Assembly: GCA_015062435.1 (NCBI GenBank)
Contig: SUUR01000008.1
Location: 1-57,067 of the forward strand
Direction: 5' to 3'
Origin: Alphaproteobacteria bacterium
GTDB lineage: Bacteria > Pseudomonadota > Alphaproteobacteria > RF32 > CAG-239
DNA: 57,067 bases
The notes beneath the pieces were generated by a model, which saw only the letters and a program-made list of their open reading frames with translations, was not told the origin of the DNA and ran no database searches. This document shows positions 8,600 to 17,704 of the stretch, piece after piece. The translations under genes were made by a program, and so were the position numbers. The stretch's first letter is position 1. Each line of letters opens with the position of its first letter.

Positions 8600-9685
8600 A
8601 TGGAAACCATACATTCTCAAAAAGTTTTAGGTTTAGCCAGCGGTTCATCACTAGACAGTGTTAGTGCGGCAATAATATCTACTGACGGAATAGATGTTTT
8701 TGATTACGGAATATCTTTAGATGTTCCTTATGATGATAATTTAAGAGAAAAACTCTTGTCTGCTCAACAAAACCCTTTAATTACGGAAGAACAACTGCAA
8801 ACCATTAACAATGAACTTACTCTTTTTCATGCTTCCATTGTTGATGAATTGCAAAAAAATTATAATCAACAAATTGATTTAATAGGATTAAAGGGACATT
8901 ACTTACCTCAATCCGTATCCAATATTGAAATCGGTAATGGGCAACTTCTTGCTAACTCCACCGGTATAAAAACCATTTCTCGTTTTAGACAATCTGATAT
9001 TTTAGCTGGAGGACTAGGAGCTCCTTTATCAGCTATATTCCACCAATCTTTAAGTTCAAGCCTTCCCAAACCATGCGCTATTATTGATATCGGCGGTATT
9101 TCCAGCTTAACTTGGATAGGACACAATGGAGAAATCACGGCATTTGATATCGGTCCCGGAAATAGTACAATCAACCATTGGGTTAACAAACATGGTGGAC
9201 AACATATGGATTACAATGGGACTTTAGCAGCAACAGGTACCATAAATCACCTTGTTTGCAAACAACTGATGCACCACAAATTCATAGCAAAATATCCGCC
9301 TAAAATTGCGGACATAAACACATTTAAAGATAAACTTGAGCATCTTGAAGGATTATCTTTGGCAGATGGAGCCTCCACAGTCACCGCTTTTGTTGCTGAA
9401 GCAATAGCTTATTCTGTATCATTTCATCTACCTGATTTACCCCAAATTATAGTTATTTGTGGAGGAGGAGCCCATAATCCGACACTGGTAAGATTCATTC
9501 GTCAACAATTACCCAATATAGATATTAGAACCGCATCAGAATTACTTTGGAATGCATCTGCCATAGAAGCTCAAGCATTTGCTTTTTTGGCAGCTCGCCG
9601 AATTAATTTTTTACCCTCAACATACCCGTTCACCACCGGAGTATCAGAACCCTGCATCTGCGGAGAAATTTTCAATCCTAAATAA
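8600..9685 (+). CDS. Divergent AnmK-like anhydro-MurNAc kinase homologue 1
   Basis: Protein of 361 aa of the AnmK family, whose members cleave and phosphorylate 1,6-anhydro-MurNAc during cell-wall recycling. Family landmarks: GLASGSSLDS (11-20) for GLMSGTSxDG; DIGGIS (163-168); FDIGPGN (182-188). Two are off: the HGQT box reads GLKGHYLP (96-103), and the Asp expected after GPGN is Asn192. Activity is therefore uncertain. An upstream TTG could extend it by 9 codons; ATG at 8600 is preferred because AGGAG is at 8582-8586, although the 13-nt spacing is long. A second AnmK-like gene is at 50350. Confidence 0.75.
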   Translation: METIHSQKVLGLASGSSLDSVSAAIISTDGIDVFDYGISLDVPYDDNLREKLLSAQQNPLITEEQLQTINNELTLFHASIVDELQKNYNQQIDLIGLKGHYLPQSVSNIEIGNGQLLANSTGIKTISRFRQSDILAGGLGAPLSAIFHQSLSSSLPKPCAIIDIGGISSLTWIGHNGEITAFDIGPGNSTINHWVNKHGGQHMDYNGTLAATGTINHLVCKQLMHHKFIAKYPPKIADINTFKDKLEHLEGLSLADGASTVTAFVAEAIAYSVSFHLPDLPQIIVICGGGAHNPTLVRFIRQQLPNIDIRTASELLWNASAIEAQAFAFLAARRINFLPSTYPFTTGVSEPCICGEIFNPK

Positions 9686-10369
9686 TCAAAAAATACTACT
9701 GATTGTATTAACCAACCAATCCCAATTTCTTGCATTAAGTTGAGTAATCAAGCTTTGATAAGTCCATATCCCTGCCCAACCTTTAGAATTGAAGGCCAAC
9801 ATAGATCCCACTGCCCACAAATTTGCAGAAGGTAAAAACATTGCACAAAATTTATACGAAACCTTAGGTAAATCCGTTTGCTTTTCATGAATTTGGGATC
9901 CCACAGTATCTAAATGATACCCGATAAAATACCCCATAATTCCGTTTATTATTAAGTTTAGCGGAGCAAATTTAGTATAAATTGAAACAATAATCATATA
10001 TACCAATCCGAATAACGGAAAAAAATAAGGAGCTATAATAATCAACCAATTACCTTGTCCTTCAAAAGCCATTTCACCACCGGAATTATCACCTTCCACT
10101 CTAATTCCTTTAACCTTGTGAAAAGTAATAAGAGCAAAAAAAGCGTGCGTCATTTCATGTGCAATAATTTCCATATTGGTTTTCACGGCAGAATCCATCA
10201 TTGAACGTGCAATAAAAAACAAGAAAAAACCAGCCAATAAAGCCATATACCTCCATGTAATAAACGGAAAGTAATATAATGACTGAATATACGCCGGCAA
10301 AGACAGTAACATCAAAACCGCCACCGGCCATTTGAGCAAATTAATAAACTTATCAATCAAATAACTCAT
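9686..10369 (-). CDS. M50-like integral-membrane zinc peptidase
   Basis: Protein of 227 aa with about five or six hydrophobic segments. HEMTH (71-75) sits in the helix pattern IIAHEMTHAFFAL typical of M50/site-2-protease-like membrane peptidases, followed by a GNW…APYFFPLFGL segment seen in M50B-like proteins. A candidate third ligand lies in YHLDTVGSQ. The substrate is unknown. GAGGTG precedes the start. The stop abuts that of the convergent AnmK-like gene with no spacer. Confidence 0.7.
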   Translation of the reverse strand: MSYLIDKFINLLKWPVAVLMLLSLPAYIQSLYYFPFITWRYMALLAGFFLFFIARSMMDSAVKTNMEIIAHEMTHAFFALITFHKVKGIRVEGDNSGGEMAFEGQGNWLIIIAPYFFPLFGLVYMIIVSIYTKFAPLNLIINGIMGYFIGYHLDTVGSQIHEKQTDLPKVSYKFCAMFLPSANLWAVGSMLAFNSKGWAGIWTYQSLITQLNARNWDWLVNTISSIF

Positions 10370-10477
10370 TTAATCACCTCTGCCATATAATATCACTCAT
10401 ATAAAAAATCTCAACCATATTAACATTTCTTCAACATTTATTGCATATAATAATTCCATAAACTTCCAATAGTTTAT

Positions 10478-10520
10478 CGGGTTGTTCGCTCTGCTTCCCC
10501 AAAAAACATCGAACAGCCCG
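10478..10520 (+). promoter_or_regulatory. Leader hairpin upstream of the small acidic protein
   Basis: An 11-bp stem with one G·U pair (CGGGTTGTTCG at 10478-10488 pairing with CGAACAGCCCG at 10510-10520) encloses a 21-nt loop. It ends 27 nt before the start codon and 14 nt before the AAAGGA. It is unusually GC-rich for this DNA. A role in leader control is inferred. Confidence 0.45.
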
Positions 10521-10547
10521 TTGCTCAATTTGATAAAGGAATATCCA

Positions 10548-10847
10548 ATGGTTAGTGAAGATTTTGCCTCTTATGATTTTTTAATAAATGAAGAAGATGA
10601 AGTTATGCTCTTATTATACGCCAGAGAGAATGAACCGCAAAAACCGACTATTGAAATTGATGCGGAAAACCATTCCGCAATACTGCATCGCAGAGAAGAC
10701 GATTCTTTCATACTAAGTGATATTCCTGATGATGTACTGGATAGTTTGGAAGATGCAGACAAATTATTGGTATGTGAACTAAGTATAGAAGAAAAAGAAG
10801 AAGATACTCAAATCATATATGCTTATGAAGCAGAGCTGACAGATTAA
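10548..10847 (+). CDS. Small acidic hypothetical protein
   Basis: Protein of 99 aa, strongly acidic, beginning VSEDFASYDF and ending EAELTD. It has no signal peptide, membrane segment or cysteine cluster (one Cys only), and I do not recognise the family. A longer frame from a TTG at 10482 exists, but the ATG at 10548 has AAAGGA with 7-nt spacing and the longer version would run through the leader hairpin. It is likely cytosolic and monocistronic, ending in a bidirectional terminator shared with rplQ. Confidence 0.7.
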   Translation: MVSEDFASYDFLINEEDEVMLLLYARENEPQKPTIEIDAENHSAILHRREDDSFILSDIPDDVLDSLEDADKLLVCELSIEEKEEDTQIIYAYEAELTD

Positions 10848-10860
10848 TAGTTTTTCACAA

Positions 10861-10890
10861 AAAAACCACCAACTTAGTTGGTGGTTTTTT
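10861..10890. terminator. Bidirectional terminator between the acidic protein gene and rplQ
   Basis: The stem AACCACCAA/TTGGTGGTT with a 5-nt loop is flanked by A-runs on the left and T-runs on the right, so it can end transcription from both converging genes. Confidence 0.88.
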
Positions 10891-10904
10891 TCATACAACA
10901 AATA

Positions 10905-11357
10905 CTACTTATTTTCAGTATTTTCAGCTTTTGCAGCCTCAGCAACTGCAGCTTTTTCAGCAGCTACACGTGCCAAATCTTTAGCACCTTTAGCATTAAC
11001 ATCACGATCTACCAACTCAATAATCGCCATATCTGCAGCATCTCCATAACGGAAACCGGCTTTCAAAACTCTTGTATAACCGCCGTTACGATTTTTGTAA
11101 CGTTCGGCTAAAGTAGAAAACAACTTTGCAACAACTTCGTTATCACGCAAAAAAGACAATGCCTGACGACGATTCGCCAAACCACCTTTTTTGCCCAAAG
11201 TAATCATATTATCAACAAAAGTTCTCAAAGCTTTAGCTCTTTGAACAGTTACTTTAATTTGTTCATGGGTTAAAACTGCAGCTGTCAAATTTGAAAACAA
11301 AGCTTTACGAGCATTAGTATCCATATTTAATTTAACGTGCTTAACACCGTGTCTCAT
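10905..11357 (-). CDS. rplQ: 50S ribosomal protein L17
   Basis: Protein of 150 aa beginning RHGVKHVKLNMDTNARKALFSNL, a canonical L17 N-terminus. The C-terminus carries an Ala/Glu-rich extension (about 117-150), common in alphaproteobacteria. L17 is a large-subunit protein near the exit tunnel. It is normally the last gene of the rpsM–rpsK–rpoA operon, but here htpG lies upstream, so rplQ has been separated from rpoA. AAAGGAAA supports the start. Confidence 0.96.
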   Translation of the reverse strand: MRHGVKHVKLNMDTNARKALFSNLTAAVLTHEQIKVTVQRAKALRTFVDNMITLGKKGGLANRRQALSFLRDNEVVAKLFSTLAERYKNRNGGYTRVLKAGFRYGDAADMAIIELVDRDVNAKGAKDLARVAAEKAAVAEAAKAENTENK

Positions 11358-11508
11358 GACATTTTCCTTTCATTTTCTACCGGCCTGCAAGACAGACCAA
11401 ATCAAAACCAAAATCTCTACTACACTCTAAAGCATACATAGAGTCTCAATTAATCGGTTGGTTTCTAACATACAAAATCCATAAAATCAAGTATTTTCTT
11501 AAATTTGA

Positions 11509-13347
11509 TTATAGCGACTTCAAAATATACTCACTCATTTTTTCACTAAAGAAAGACGGATTCTCGATAGCCTCACCTTCTGCAATTTTTGCCTGATCTA
11601 ACAACATTTTTGCAATTTCTTCTATTTTTTGCTTATTACTTTCATCCATTGTCATATCTGCTAACTTAATAATTAACGGATGATATGGATTAATTTCCAA
11701 TATTCTGGTGCTTGCAAAAGCTGTTTGTTGTTGATGATTACGCATTAAACGCTCAAGATGCAAACTCATTTGTCCATTTTCAACCGTCAAACTGACCGGT
11801 GACTTGGTTAACTTTTCGGTAGCAACAACCTTTCCTACTTCACTTTCAAACATTTCCGACATTAAAGTTACTAACTTCTGCAAACTACCCTCATCAGCCT
11901 TTGTTTCCTCCCTTTGCAACACCATATCATCTTCAACTTGAGAAACATGCTTGAAAACTGCTCCTTTATAATTAGGTAATACCTGTACCCAAAATTCATC
12001 TATCGGATCGGTAAGTAATAATACCTCAATACCTTTAGCATTAAAAATCTCCAACTGAGGATTATTGCGCAACACATTTACATCATCTCCGGTAATATAG
12101 TATATATTTTTTTTATCTGACTTGATTCTTTCTACATACTCATCAAGAGAAGAAAGTTTATCATTAAAAGCCGTTGACGCAAAATAGGCCAATCCGGCAA
12201 TTTCTTCTCGATTCCCAAAGTCTTCATAAATACCTTCTTTTAATACGGCACCGAAATTTTTCCAAAACTTCATATAGTCATCATAATTTTTGGTTCGTTT
12301 CTTCAATTCTTTTAAAATTCTTGATACCGTTCCATGTTTTATTTTTTCAATCAATGGACTGTATTGCAACATTTCTCTCGAAATATTCAACGGCAAATCC
12401 GCAGAATCAATTACACCTTTTACAAAACGCATATAAGCCGGAATCAAAGCTTCAACTTTATCTGAGATAAATACTTTATTTACATACAATTTCAGACCGT
12501 TTTTTCTATCCGGCTGAAACAAATCATACGGAGCATCAGAAGGTATAAATAACAAACCTGTATATTCAATATTTCCTTCAGCCTTAAAATGCAAAGTTAA
12601 CCACGGATCATCAAAATTATGAGATATATGATGATAAAATTCTTTATAATTTTCTTCTGTAATTTCTGACTTATGCCTTGTCCACAAAGCAGAAGCTGAA
12701 TTTATTGTTTCTTCGCCTGCTTCCCCCAAATTAAGAATTATAGGATAACTTATATGATCTGAATAAGTTCGCACAATCTGACGCAAATAAATAGTATCAA
12801 CATAGTCTTTGGCATCATCTTTTAAATATAATTTTATATCTGTCCCATTAGTATCTTTGTTTGCCGATGTAATTTCAAATCCGTCCACTCCGTTCGATTC
12901 CCACTTCCATGCAGCATCATCTCCGGCTTTTTTGGTAATAATTTCCACTTTATCTGCCACCATAAATGCAGCATAAAATCCTACTCCGAATTGTCCGATA
13001 AGTTCTACGGCAGAACCGTTTTCCGATGCATTTTTTACAAAATCGGCAGTACCGGATTTTGCAATAGTTCCCAGATGATTAATCAAATCATCCTTATTCA
13101 TACCGATTCCATTATCGGAAACAGTTAAAGTATTATTTTTGGCATCTGCTGATAAAATTATTTTTAATTGTCCGGATTGCTTAGCTATATTTGGATTTGT
13201 CAGTGCAAGATATTTCAATTTATCACAAGCATCTGAAGCATTAGAAATTAATTCACGCAAAAATATTTGTTTTTCTGAATATAAAGAATTAACCACAATA
13301 TTAAGCATTTTGCTGACATCTGCCTGAAAATTCATTTTATCTGACAT
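11509..13347 (-). CDS. htpG: Molecular chaperone HtpG (Hsp90)
   Basis: Protein of 612 aa, an ATP-dependent chaperone dimer. The GHKL ATPase motifs are all present: LISNASDACDKLKYLAL, the DNGIGM box, the GTIAKSGT lid and the GQFGVGFYAAFMVADKV segment. Middle and C-terminal domains follow (LPLNISREMLQ; SLHLERLMR). Length matches the 610-640 aa of bacterial HtpG. AGGAG lies 8 nt before the start. The gene is flanked by rplQ downstream and a divergent ferredoxin gene upstream and is probably monocistronic. Confidence 0.97.
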   Translation of the reverse strand: MSDKMNFQADVSKMLNIVVNSLYSEKQIFLRELISNASDACDKLKYLALTNPNIAKQSGQLKIILSADAKNNTLTVSDNGIGMNKDDLINHLGTIAKSGTADFVKNASENGSAVELIGQFGVGFYAAFMVADKVEIITKKAGDDAAWKWESNGVDGFEITSANKDTNGTDIKLYLKDDAKDYVDTIYLRQIVRTYSDHISYPIILNLGEAGEETINSASALWTRHKSEITEENYKEFYHHISHNFDDPWLTLHFKAEGNIEYTGLLFIPSDAPYDLFQPDRKNGLKLYVNKVFISDKVEALIPAYMRFVKGVIDSADLPLNISREMLQYSPLIEKIKHGTVSRILKELKKRTKNYDDYMKFWKNFGAVLKEGIYEDFGNREEIAGLAYFASTAFNDKLSSLDEYVERIKSDKKNIYYITGDDVNVLRNNPQLEIFNAKGIEVLLLTDPIDEFWVQVLPNYKGAVFKHVSQVEDDMVLQREETKADEGSLQKLVTLMSEMFESEVGKVVATEKLTKSPVSLTVENGQMSLHLERLMRNHQQQTAFASTRILEINPYHPLIIKLADMTMDESNKQKIEEIAKMLLDQAKIAEGEAIENPSFFSEKMSEYILKSL

Positions 13348-13484
13348 ACTAAAATCTCCTAAAACATTACATTTATTGCTAATTTAAGAAGTGTTTTAAA
13401 CTTTTGCAAGATTATACTTGATTTATTTAATAATTTAGCTAAAGTAAGGCTGATTTTTTTATAAACATAAATGGAGTATAAATA

Positions 13485-13724
13485 ATGGTTTCTGTTGTTA
13501 CTGATGCATGCGTTAAATGCAAAGCTTGTGTAGAAGTTTGCCCGGTAGATGCTTTCCACGAGGCAGATTCTCAATTGGTTATTGATCCTGATACTTGTAT
13601 CGGTTGCGGTGTTTGCATTTCTGAATGCCCGCAAGAAGCTATCGTTACCGAAGATGAAGCTGATGATGCTGCTATAAAATTCAACGCTGAAAACGCAAAA
13701 ACTTGCCCTAATGCTAACGAATAA
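13485..13724 (+). CDS. 2[4Fe-4S] ferredoxin
   Basis: Protein of 79 aa with two symmetrical CxxCxxCxxxCP cluster motifs (Cys 9, 12, 15, 19 and 38, 41, 44, 48), binding two low-potential [4Fe-4S] clusters. The C-terminal tail is acidic and carries one more Cys near the end. It acts as a small cytosolic electron carrier; partners are not evident from neighbours. GGAG lies 8 nt before the start. A weak promoter-like pair (TTGCAA 13404-13409, TTAATA 13427-13432, 17-nt spacing) lies upstream, and a terminator follows. Confidence 0.95.
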   Translation: MVSVVTDACVKCKACVEVCPVDAFHEADSQLVIDPDTCIGCGVCISECPQEAIVTEDEADDAAIKFNAENAKTCPNANE

Positions 13725-13744
13725 TTAGACGCACAATCTATCTA

Positions 13745-13776
13745 AGGCCTCTCAAAAAAATGAGAGGTCTTTTTTA
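13745..13776 (+). terminator. Rho-independent terminator after the ferredoxin gene
   Basis: A 10-bp stem (core CCTCTCA/TGAGAGG, one G·U) with a 6-nt A-rich loop is followed by a T-run. Confidence 0.88.
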
Positions 13777-13829
13777 TTGTTGCAGAAAGACATTTTCTAA
13801 ACTAAATTAAAGATAAAAACATATTTATT

Positions 13830-13854
13830 ACATTACGACCATTTAGGAAAGAAA
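13830..13854 (+). promoter_or_regulatory. Translation-leader box shared with typA
   Basis: This 25-nt segment matches 15411-15435 with one mismatch; the last 20 nt, ACGACCATTTAGGAAAGAAA, are identical. It contains the ribosome site AGGAAAG, placed 9 nt before the start codon in both cases. Outside this box the two leaders differ. Confidence 0.65.
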
Positions 13855-13860
13855 GTAAAA

Positions 13861-14871
13861 ATGAGTGAAACATATTATGACATAGTCGGCATCGGTAATG
13901 CTATTGTAGATGTACTAGCCAAAGTTGGAGACGGATTTTTAAGAGAAAGAGATTTGCCTAAAGGATGCATGACTTTGATGGATGCAAAAACCGCCGGAGA
14001 AATTTATGCAGATATTGTGCCGGAAAGAGTTGTTCCAGGAGGATCTGCCGCCAATACGGTTGCCGGTATTGCGTCATTGGGAGGAACACCTGCTTTTATC
14101 GGAAAGATACATGATGATGAACTTGGTCAAGAGTTCACCAGAGATATTGGAGCTGCCGGCGTAGATTTTTTCACTACTCCGCTCACCAAAGGCCCGATGA
14201 CCGGTCGCAGCGTCGTATTGGTAACCACAGATGCTGAACGCTCAATGTTTACTTATCTTGGCGCCGCCACTCACTTAACTGAAGATGATATTGATGAAAA
14301 CATTATCAAAGCCGGAAAAATTATCTACATTGAAGGATATTTATGGGATACGGAATGTTGTCAGGGAGCATTAATAAAAGCTTGTAAATTAGCCCATAAA
14401 CATCAACGCAAAATTGCATTTACCTTATCTGATACCACCTGTATCACTCGCAATCGTGAAGCCATATTAGATTTTATAACTGAATATGTCGATGTTCTTT
14501 TTGCCAATGAAGAAGAAATCAAAGCCCTCTTTGCAGAAGAAGACTTTTATAAGAGCTTAGATTTAATCAAACCGTTAGTTGAAATCGCAGCCATTACCAG
14601 AGGTATCAAAGGCTCAGTTGTTGTTAATGGCAGAACCAAAACTTTTGTTGAAGCAGAAATTGTAAAAGATGTTGTCGATTCTACCGGTGCCGGAGATTTA
14701 TATGCTGCCGGATTTTTATATGGTATGACCCAAGAACGTAGTCTTGGAACTTGTGCTATGATAGGTTCTATCGCTGCCGCAGAAATCATCACTCACTACG
14801 GAGCCAGACCGGAGGTATCATTAAGAGGTTTTGTCAGAAACAAGCTCCGCTCTTACGGCAAAAGAGGGTAA
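13861..14871 (+). CDS. PfkB-family sugar/nucleoside kinase (adenosine kinase-like)
   Basis: Protein of 336 aa. PfkB signature 1 is present as PGGSAANTVAGIASLGG and signature 2 as DSTGAGDLYAAGFLYG, holding the catalytic Asp of GAGD. The opening YDIVGIGNAIVDVLAKV is typical of the adenosine kinase-like branch common in alphaproteobacteria. It probably phosphorylates a nucleoside or sugar in the cytosol; the substrate is not certain. AGGAAAG lies 9 nt before the start in a leader box shared with typA, and a terminator follows. Confidence 0.87.
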   Translation: MSETYYDIVGIGNAIVDVLAKVGDGFLRERDLPKGCMTLMDAKTAGEIYADIVPERVVPGGSAANTVAGIASLGGTPAFIGKIHDDELGQEFTRDIGAAGVDFFTTPLTKGPMTGRSVVLVTTDAERSMFTYLGAATHLTEDDIDENIIKAGKIIYIEGYLWDTECCQGALIKACKLAHKHQRKIAFTLSDTTCITRNREAILDFITEYVDVLFANEEEIKALFAEEDFYKSLDLIKPLVEIAAITRGIKGSVVVNGRTKTFVEAEIVKDVVDSTGAGDLYAAGFLYGMTQERSLGTCAMIGSIAAAEIITHYGARPEVSLRGFVRNKLRSYGKRG

Positions 14872-14891
14872 TCAATATATTTAAAAAGCCA

Positions 14892-14921
14892 AAGGCGGTT
14901 TTTAAACCGCCTTATTTTTTT
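14892..14921 (+). terminator. Terminator after the PfkB kinase gene
   Basis: The stem AAGGCGGTTT (14892-14901) pairs with AAACCGCCTT (14904-14913) and is followed by a T-run. Its right arm contains the stop codon and last codons of the convergent gene at 14902. Confidence 0.82.
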
Positions 14922-15210
14922 CGTAAAGTTTCTTCATTCTATCAAGATTTAAAACAGAGATTATAACCCCTATTACAACAGTCAAAACAAGAGCTAAAAT
15001 TTTCATCCCCCAACCGTCATATCCCTCCACTCTTAATAGGAGAAAATAGCAAGATCCTGTAATAAATGTATGAAAGAATGATATCACCCCAATCATATTT
15101 TTTGGGTTTTTCTTTTTTGCCAGAAGACAAAACAGAACATAAACTATAATTTCAAGAACAACCCAAATAGCCACTATTTGCGTTGCAAAATCAGTAAAAA
15201 TTTTTTCCAT
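14902..15210 (-). CDS. Small membrane protein of unknown function
   Basis: Protein of 102 aa with three predicted membrane segments: about 9-30 (IVAIWVVLEIIVYVLFCLLA), 37-59 and 68-88. A basic KKKNPKN loop and a basic tail (DRMKKLYEKNK) suggest a cytoplasmic C-terminus. I do not recognise the family. The ribosome site is weak. Its stop lies inside the terminator of the convergent PfkB gene, which would limit its own 3' end. Confidence 0.6.
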   Translation of the reverse strand: MEKIFTDFATQIVAIWVVLEIIVYVLFCLLAKKKNPKNMIGVISFFHTFITGSCYFLLLRVEGYDGWGMKILALVLTVVIGVIISVLNLDRMKKLYEKNKAV

Positions 15211-15356
15211 AAATAATAAGTTTTAAGTAATTAATTTCTGACTATAACTTACAACAATTTTGACAAAAGTAAAGCATTATTTGTACAAAAAACTTCATTA
15301 ATCTGTTGAAATTTAAAATTATAAGTGTATTGTAAGGCGAATTTATAAAAGTGGAA

Positions 15357-15409
15357 ATAAGTATATTGACGACGTGTACAATAAGAGGTACACGAGGAGA
15401 TATACTTAT
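15357..15409 (+). promoter_or_regulatory. Nested hairpin in the typA leader
   Basis: The outer 10-bp stem pairs 15357-15366 (ATAAGTATAT) with 15400-15409 (ATATACTTAT). The inner 7-bp stem pairs 15373-15379 (CGTGTAC) with 15388-15394 (GTACACG), with an 8-nt loop. The internal loop on the 3' side holds AGGAG (15395-15399), 8 nt ahead of an ATG at 15408 that begins a two-codon ORF (ATG ACA TGA). A second mini-ORF encoding MTTI runs 15413-15427 and ends within the ribosome site of typA. A regulatory role is inferred. Confidence 0.5.
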
Positions 15410-15410
15410 G

Positions 15411-15435
15411 ACATGACGACCATTTAGGAAAGAAA
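15411..15435 (+). promoter_or_regulatory. typA leader box shared with the PfkB kinase gene
   Basis: Near-identical to 13830-13854 (24 of 25 nt). It contains AGGAAAG (15426-15432), 9 nt before the ATG at 15442, and so supports that start over the in-frame ATG at 15448. Confidence 0.65.
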
Positions 15436-15441
15436 ATTAGG

Positions 15442-17259
15442 ATGAAGATGAGAAATATCGCCATAATAGCTCACGTTGATCACGGTAAAACAACACTGGT
15501 TGACGGGCTTTTAAAACAAAGCGGAACTTTTAGAGATAACCAAAAAGTTGAAACTTGCGTTATGGACAGCAATGACTTGGAAAGAGAAAGAGGAATTACG
15601 ATTCTTTCCAAATGCACGTCCGTTAATTGGCAAGGTACACATATTAATATTGTAGACACACCAGGACACGCTGACTTTGGTGGTGAAGTTGAGCGCATTT
15701 TATCTATGGTAGATGGGGTAGTTTTATTGGTTGATTCTTCCGAAGGCCCCATGCCTCAAACCAAATTTGTATTAGGTAAGGCCCTCAAATTAGGACTTTG
15801 CCCGATTGTAGTAATTAACAAAGCGGACAAAGCTGATGCTCGTTGTGATGATGTTTTAAACGAGATTTTTGACTTATTTGTGAGTCTCAACGCCAATGAC
15901 AAACAGTTAGATTTTCCTGTATTATATGCTTCAGGACGCAATGGTTGGGCTGTAAAAGAATTAGATGATGAAAAGAAAGATCTAAGTCCGTTGTTTGAGC
16001 TCATTCTCTCTTATGTACCGGCACCGGATTGTGATCCTGACAAACCTTTTTCCATGTTAGCAACTACTCTGGAGTCAGATAAATTTATCGGACGCTTACT
16101 CTCCGGTAAGATTCAGTCGGGAACATTAAAGCTAAATGATACCGTAAAAGTCTTAAATAGTGAGAACAAAGAACTTGAACGGATTCGTATCAGTAAAATT
16201 TTAGCATACAGAGGACTCAACCGAGAGGCTTTAACAGAAGCTCATGCCGGAGATATCGTTGCTGTTGCAGGTGTCGTCAAAGGAACCGTTGCAGATACCC
16301 TTTGCGCTTTTGAAGTAAACGAAGCTATCAAAGCACAACCTATTGATCCTCCGACTTTGGCTATGACTTTTTCTATTAACGATTCCCCATTGGCCGGCAA
16401 AGAAGGAGATAAAGTCACTTCCCGCATGATATGGGATAGACTTTGCAAAGAAGCCGAAGGAAATATTGCCCTTAAAATTTCACGCACAGATTCCAGTGAT
16501 TCTTTTGAAGTTGCAGGCAGAGGAGAACTTCAATTGGGAGTTTTAATAGAAACTATGCGCAGAGAAGGTTTTGAACTCTCAATTTCTCGCCCACGAGTAT
16601 TGATGAAAAGAGATGAAAACGGTCAACTTTTGGAACCGATAGAAGAAGTTGTCGTTGATGTTGATGAAGAATTTTCAGGTACGGTAGTTGAAAAAATGGG
16701 ACAACGCCGTGCAGAAATGACAGATATGATCCCTTCACAAATTGGCAATAAAGTACGTCTTATTTTCAATGTACCATCTCGAGGTTTAATCGGTTATCAC
16801 TCAGAATTTTTAACAGATACCAGAGGAACCGGTGTTATGAATCGCATTTTCAAAAATTACGAGCCCTATAAAGGAGAAATTGATAGTCGTCGTAATGGAG
16901 TACTCATCTCGTCAGAAAGTGGAACAGCCATTGCTTATTCGTTATGGAAATTGCAAGACAGAGGTCCGATGTTTATTGATTCCGGAGTACCTGTATATAC
17001 CGGCATGATTATCGGCGAACATACCAAACCCAACGACTTAGAAGTCAACCCTTGCAAATCTAAACAATTAACCAATATTCGAGCTGCCGGCAAAGATGAA
17101 GCTATCGATCTTGTTCCTCCAAGAAAAATGAGCTTAGAACAAGGATTGTCTTATATCCAAGAAGATGAACTATTGGAAGTAACCCCCAAAACCTTACGTT
17201 TACGCAAACGTATTCTTGATCCGATAGCTCGCCGCCGTCAAAAGCCGACAGAGATTTAA
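15442..17259 (+). CDS. typA: Translational GTPase TypA/BipA
   Basis: Protein of 605 aa, the usual TypA length. GTPase motifs: [11 protein letters not shown] (P-loop), RGITI (switch I), [12 protein letters not shown] (G3) and NKADK (G4). EF-G-like domains and the TypA-specific C-terminal domain follow ([18 protein letters not shown]). TypA binds the ribosome and aids assembly and stress or cold adaptation. The gene stands alone, with an elaborate leader (nested hairpin and mini-ORFs) and a strong terminator downstream. Confidence 0.97.
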   Translation: MKMRNIAIIAHVDHGKTTLVDGLLKQSGTFRDNQKVETCVMDSNDLERERGITILSKCTSVNWQGTHINIVDTPGHADFGGEVERILSMVDGVVLLVDSSEGPMPQTKFVLGKALKLGLCPIVVINKADKADARCDDVLNEIFDLFVSLNANDKQLDFPVLYASGRNGWAVKELDDEKKDLSPLFELILSYVPAPDCDPDKPFSMLATTLESDKFIGRLLSGKIQSGTLKLNDTVKVLNSENKELERIRISKILAYRGLNREALTEAHAGDIVAVAGVVKGTVADTLCAFEVNEAIKAQPIDPPTLAMTFSINDSPLAGKEGDKVTSRMIWDRLCKEAEGNIALKISRTDSSDSFEVAGRGELQLGVLIETMRREGFELSISRPRVLMKRDENGQLLEPIEEVVVDVDEEFSGTVVEKMGQRRAEMTDMIPSQIGNKVRLIFNVPSRGLIGYHSEFLTDTRGTGVMNRIFKNYEPYKGEIDSRRNGVLISSESGTAIAYSLWKLQDRGPMFIDSGVPVYTGMIIGEHTKPNDLEVNPCKSKQLTNIRAAGKDEAIDLVPPRKMSLEQGLSYIQEDELLEVTPKTLRLRKRILDPIARRRQKPTEI

Positions 17260-17264
17260 TCATA

Positions 17265-17298
17265 AAAAAGCTCCAAAACTGATTTTGGAGCTTTTTAC
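17265..17298. terminator. Bidirectional terminator between typA and the gene at 17333
   Basis: A 14-bp stem (core AAGCTCCAAAA at 17268-17278 with TTTTGGAGCTT at 17283-17293) has a CTGA loop, an A-run to the left and a T-run to the right. Confidence 0.9.
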
Positions 17299-17332
17299 TA
17301 AATAAAACGTGGAGAATCTTTTATTTTTTATA

Positions 17333-17704
17333 TTAGCGTCCACGATTTTCTTTACTTACAACCGGTGCAAATTGAACCGTTTTTTTCTTAAACGGATTTA
17401 TCTTATTCAATAATTTATTTAATTTATTGGAAGTATCCTTACCCAAACCATCAACCACCATCGCAATAGCCTCAGCAGCCCTGCCTCTGACTTCTTTACT
17501 TTTACCGGAAGCAATAATATTATTTTCCATATACAATGCTCTGGCTTTTTTCACCCCTTTATAGGTTTCCGGCATATTTCTTTGCAAACATTTTGCCCCT
17601 TCTGCCAATTCCAAACCTTTCTCGGTAAGTTTATCTATAAAAGTCTCCAATCCGCCTTGCAGACCTCCGACACCTCTGTTTTTTCTTCCTTTAACTTCAG
17701 TCAT
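17333..17704 (-). CDS. Basic hypothetical protein
   Basis: Protein of 123 aa, basic and Gly/Lys-rich at the start (TEVKGRKNRGVGGLQGG), largely helical in the middle and ending in an NPFKKK-type basic tail. It has no signal peptide or membrane segment, and I do not recognise the family. A longer frame begins at 17767, but the ATG at 17704 is preceded by GGAG with good spacing, so I used it. It converges on typA and shares its terminator. Confidence 0.65.
   Translation of the reverse strand: MTEVKGRKNRGVGGLQGGLETFIDKLTEKGLELAEGAKCLQRNMPETYKGVKKARALYMENNIIASGKSKEVRGRAAEAIAMVVDGLGKDTSNKLNKLLNKINPFKKKTVQFAPVVSKENRGR

Noticed and set aside
10482..10547. N-terminal extension of the small acidic protein from a TTG
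   Set aside because: It would place coding sequence in a stable hairpin and ignore the well-spaced AAAGGA before the ATG at 10548.
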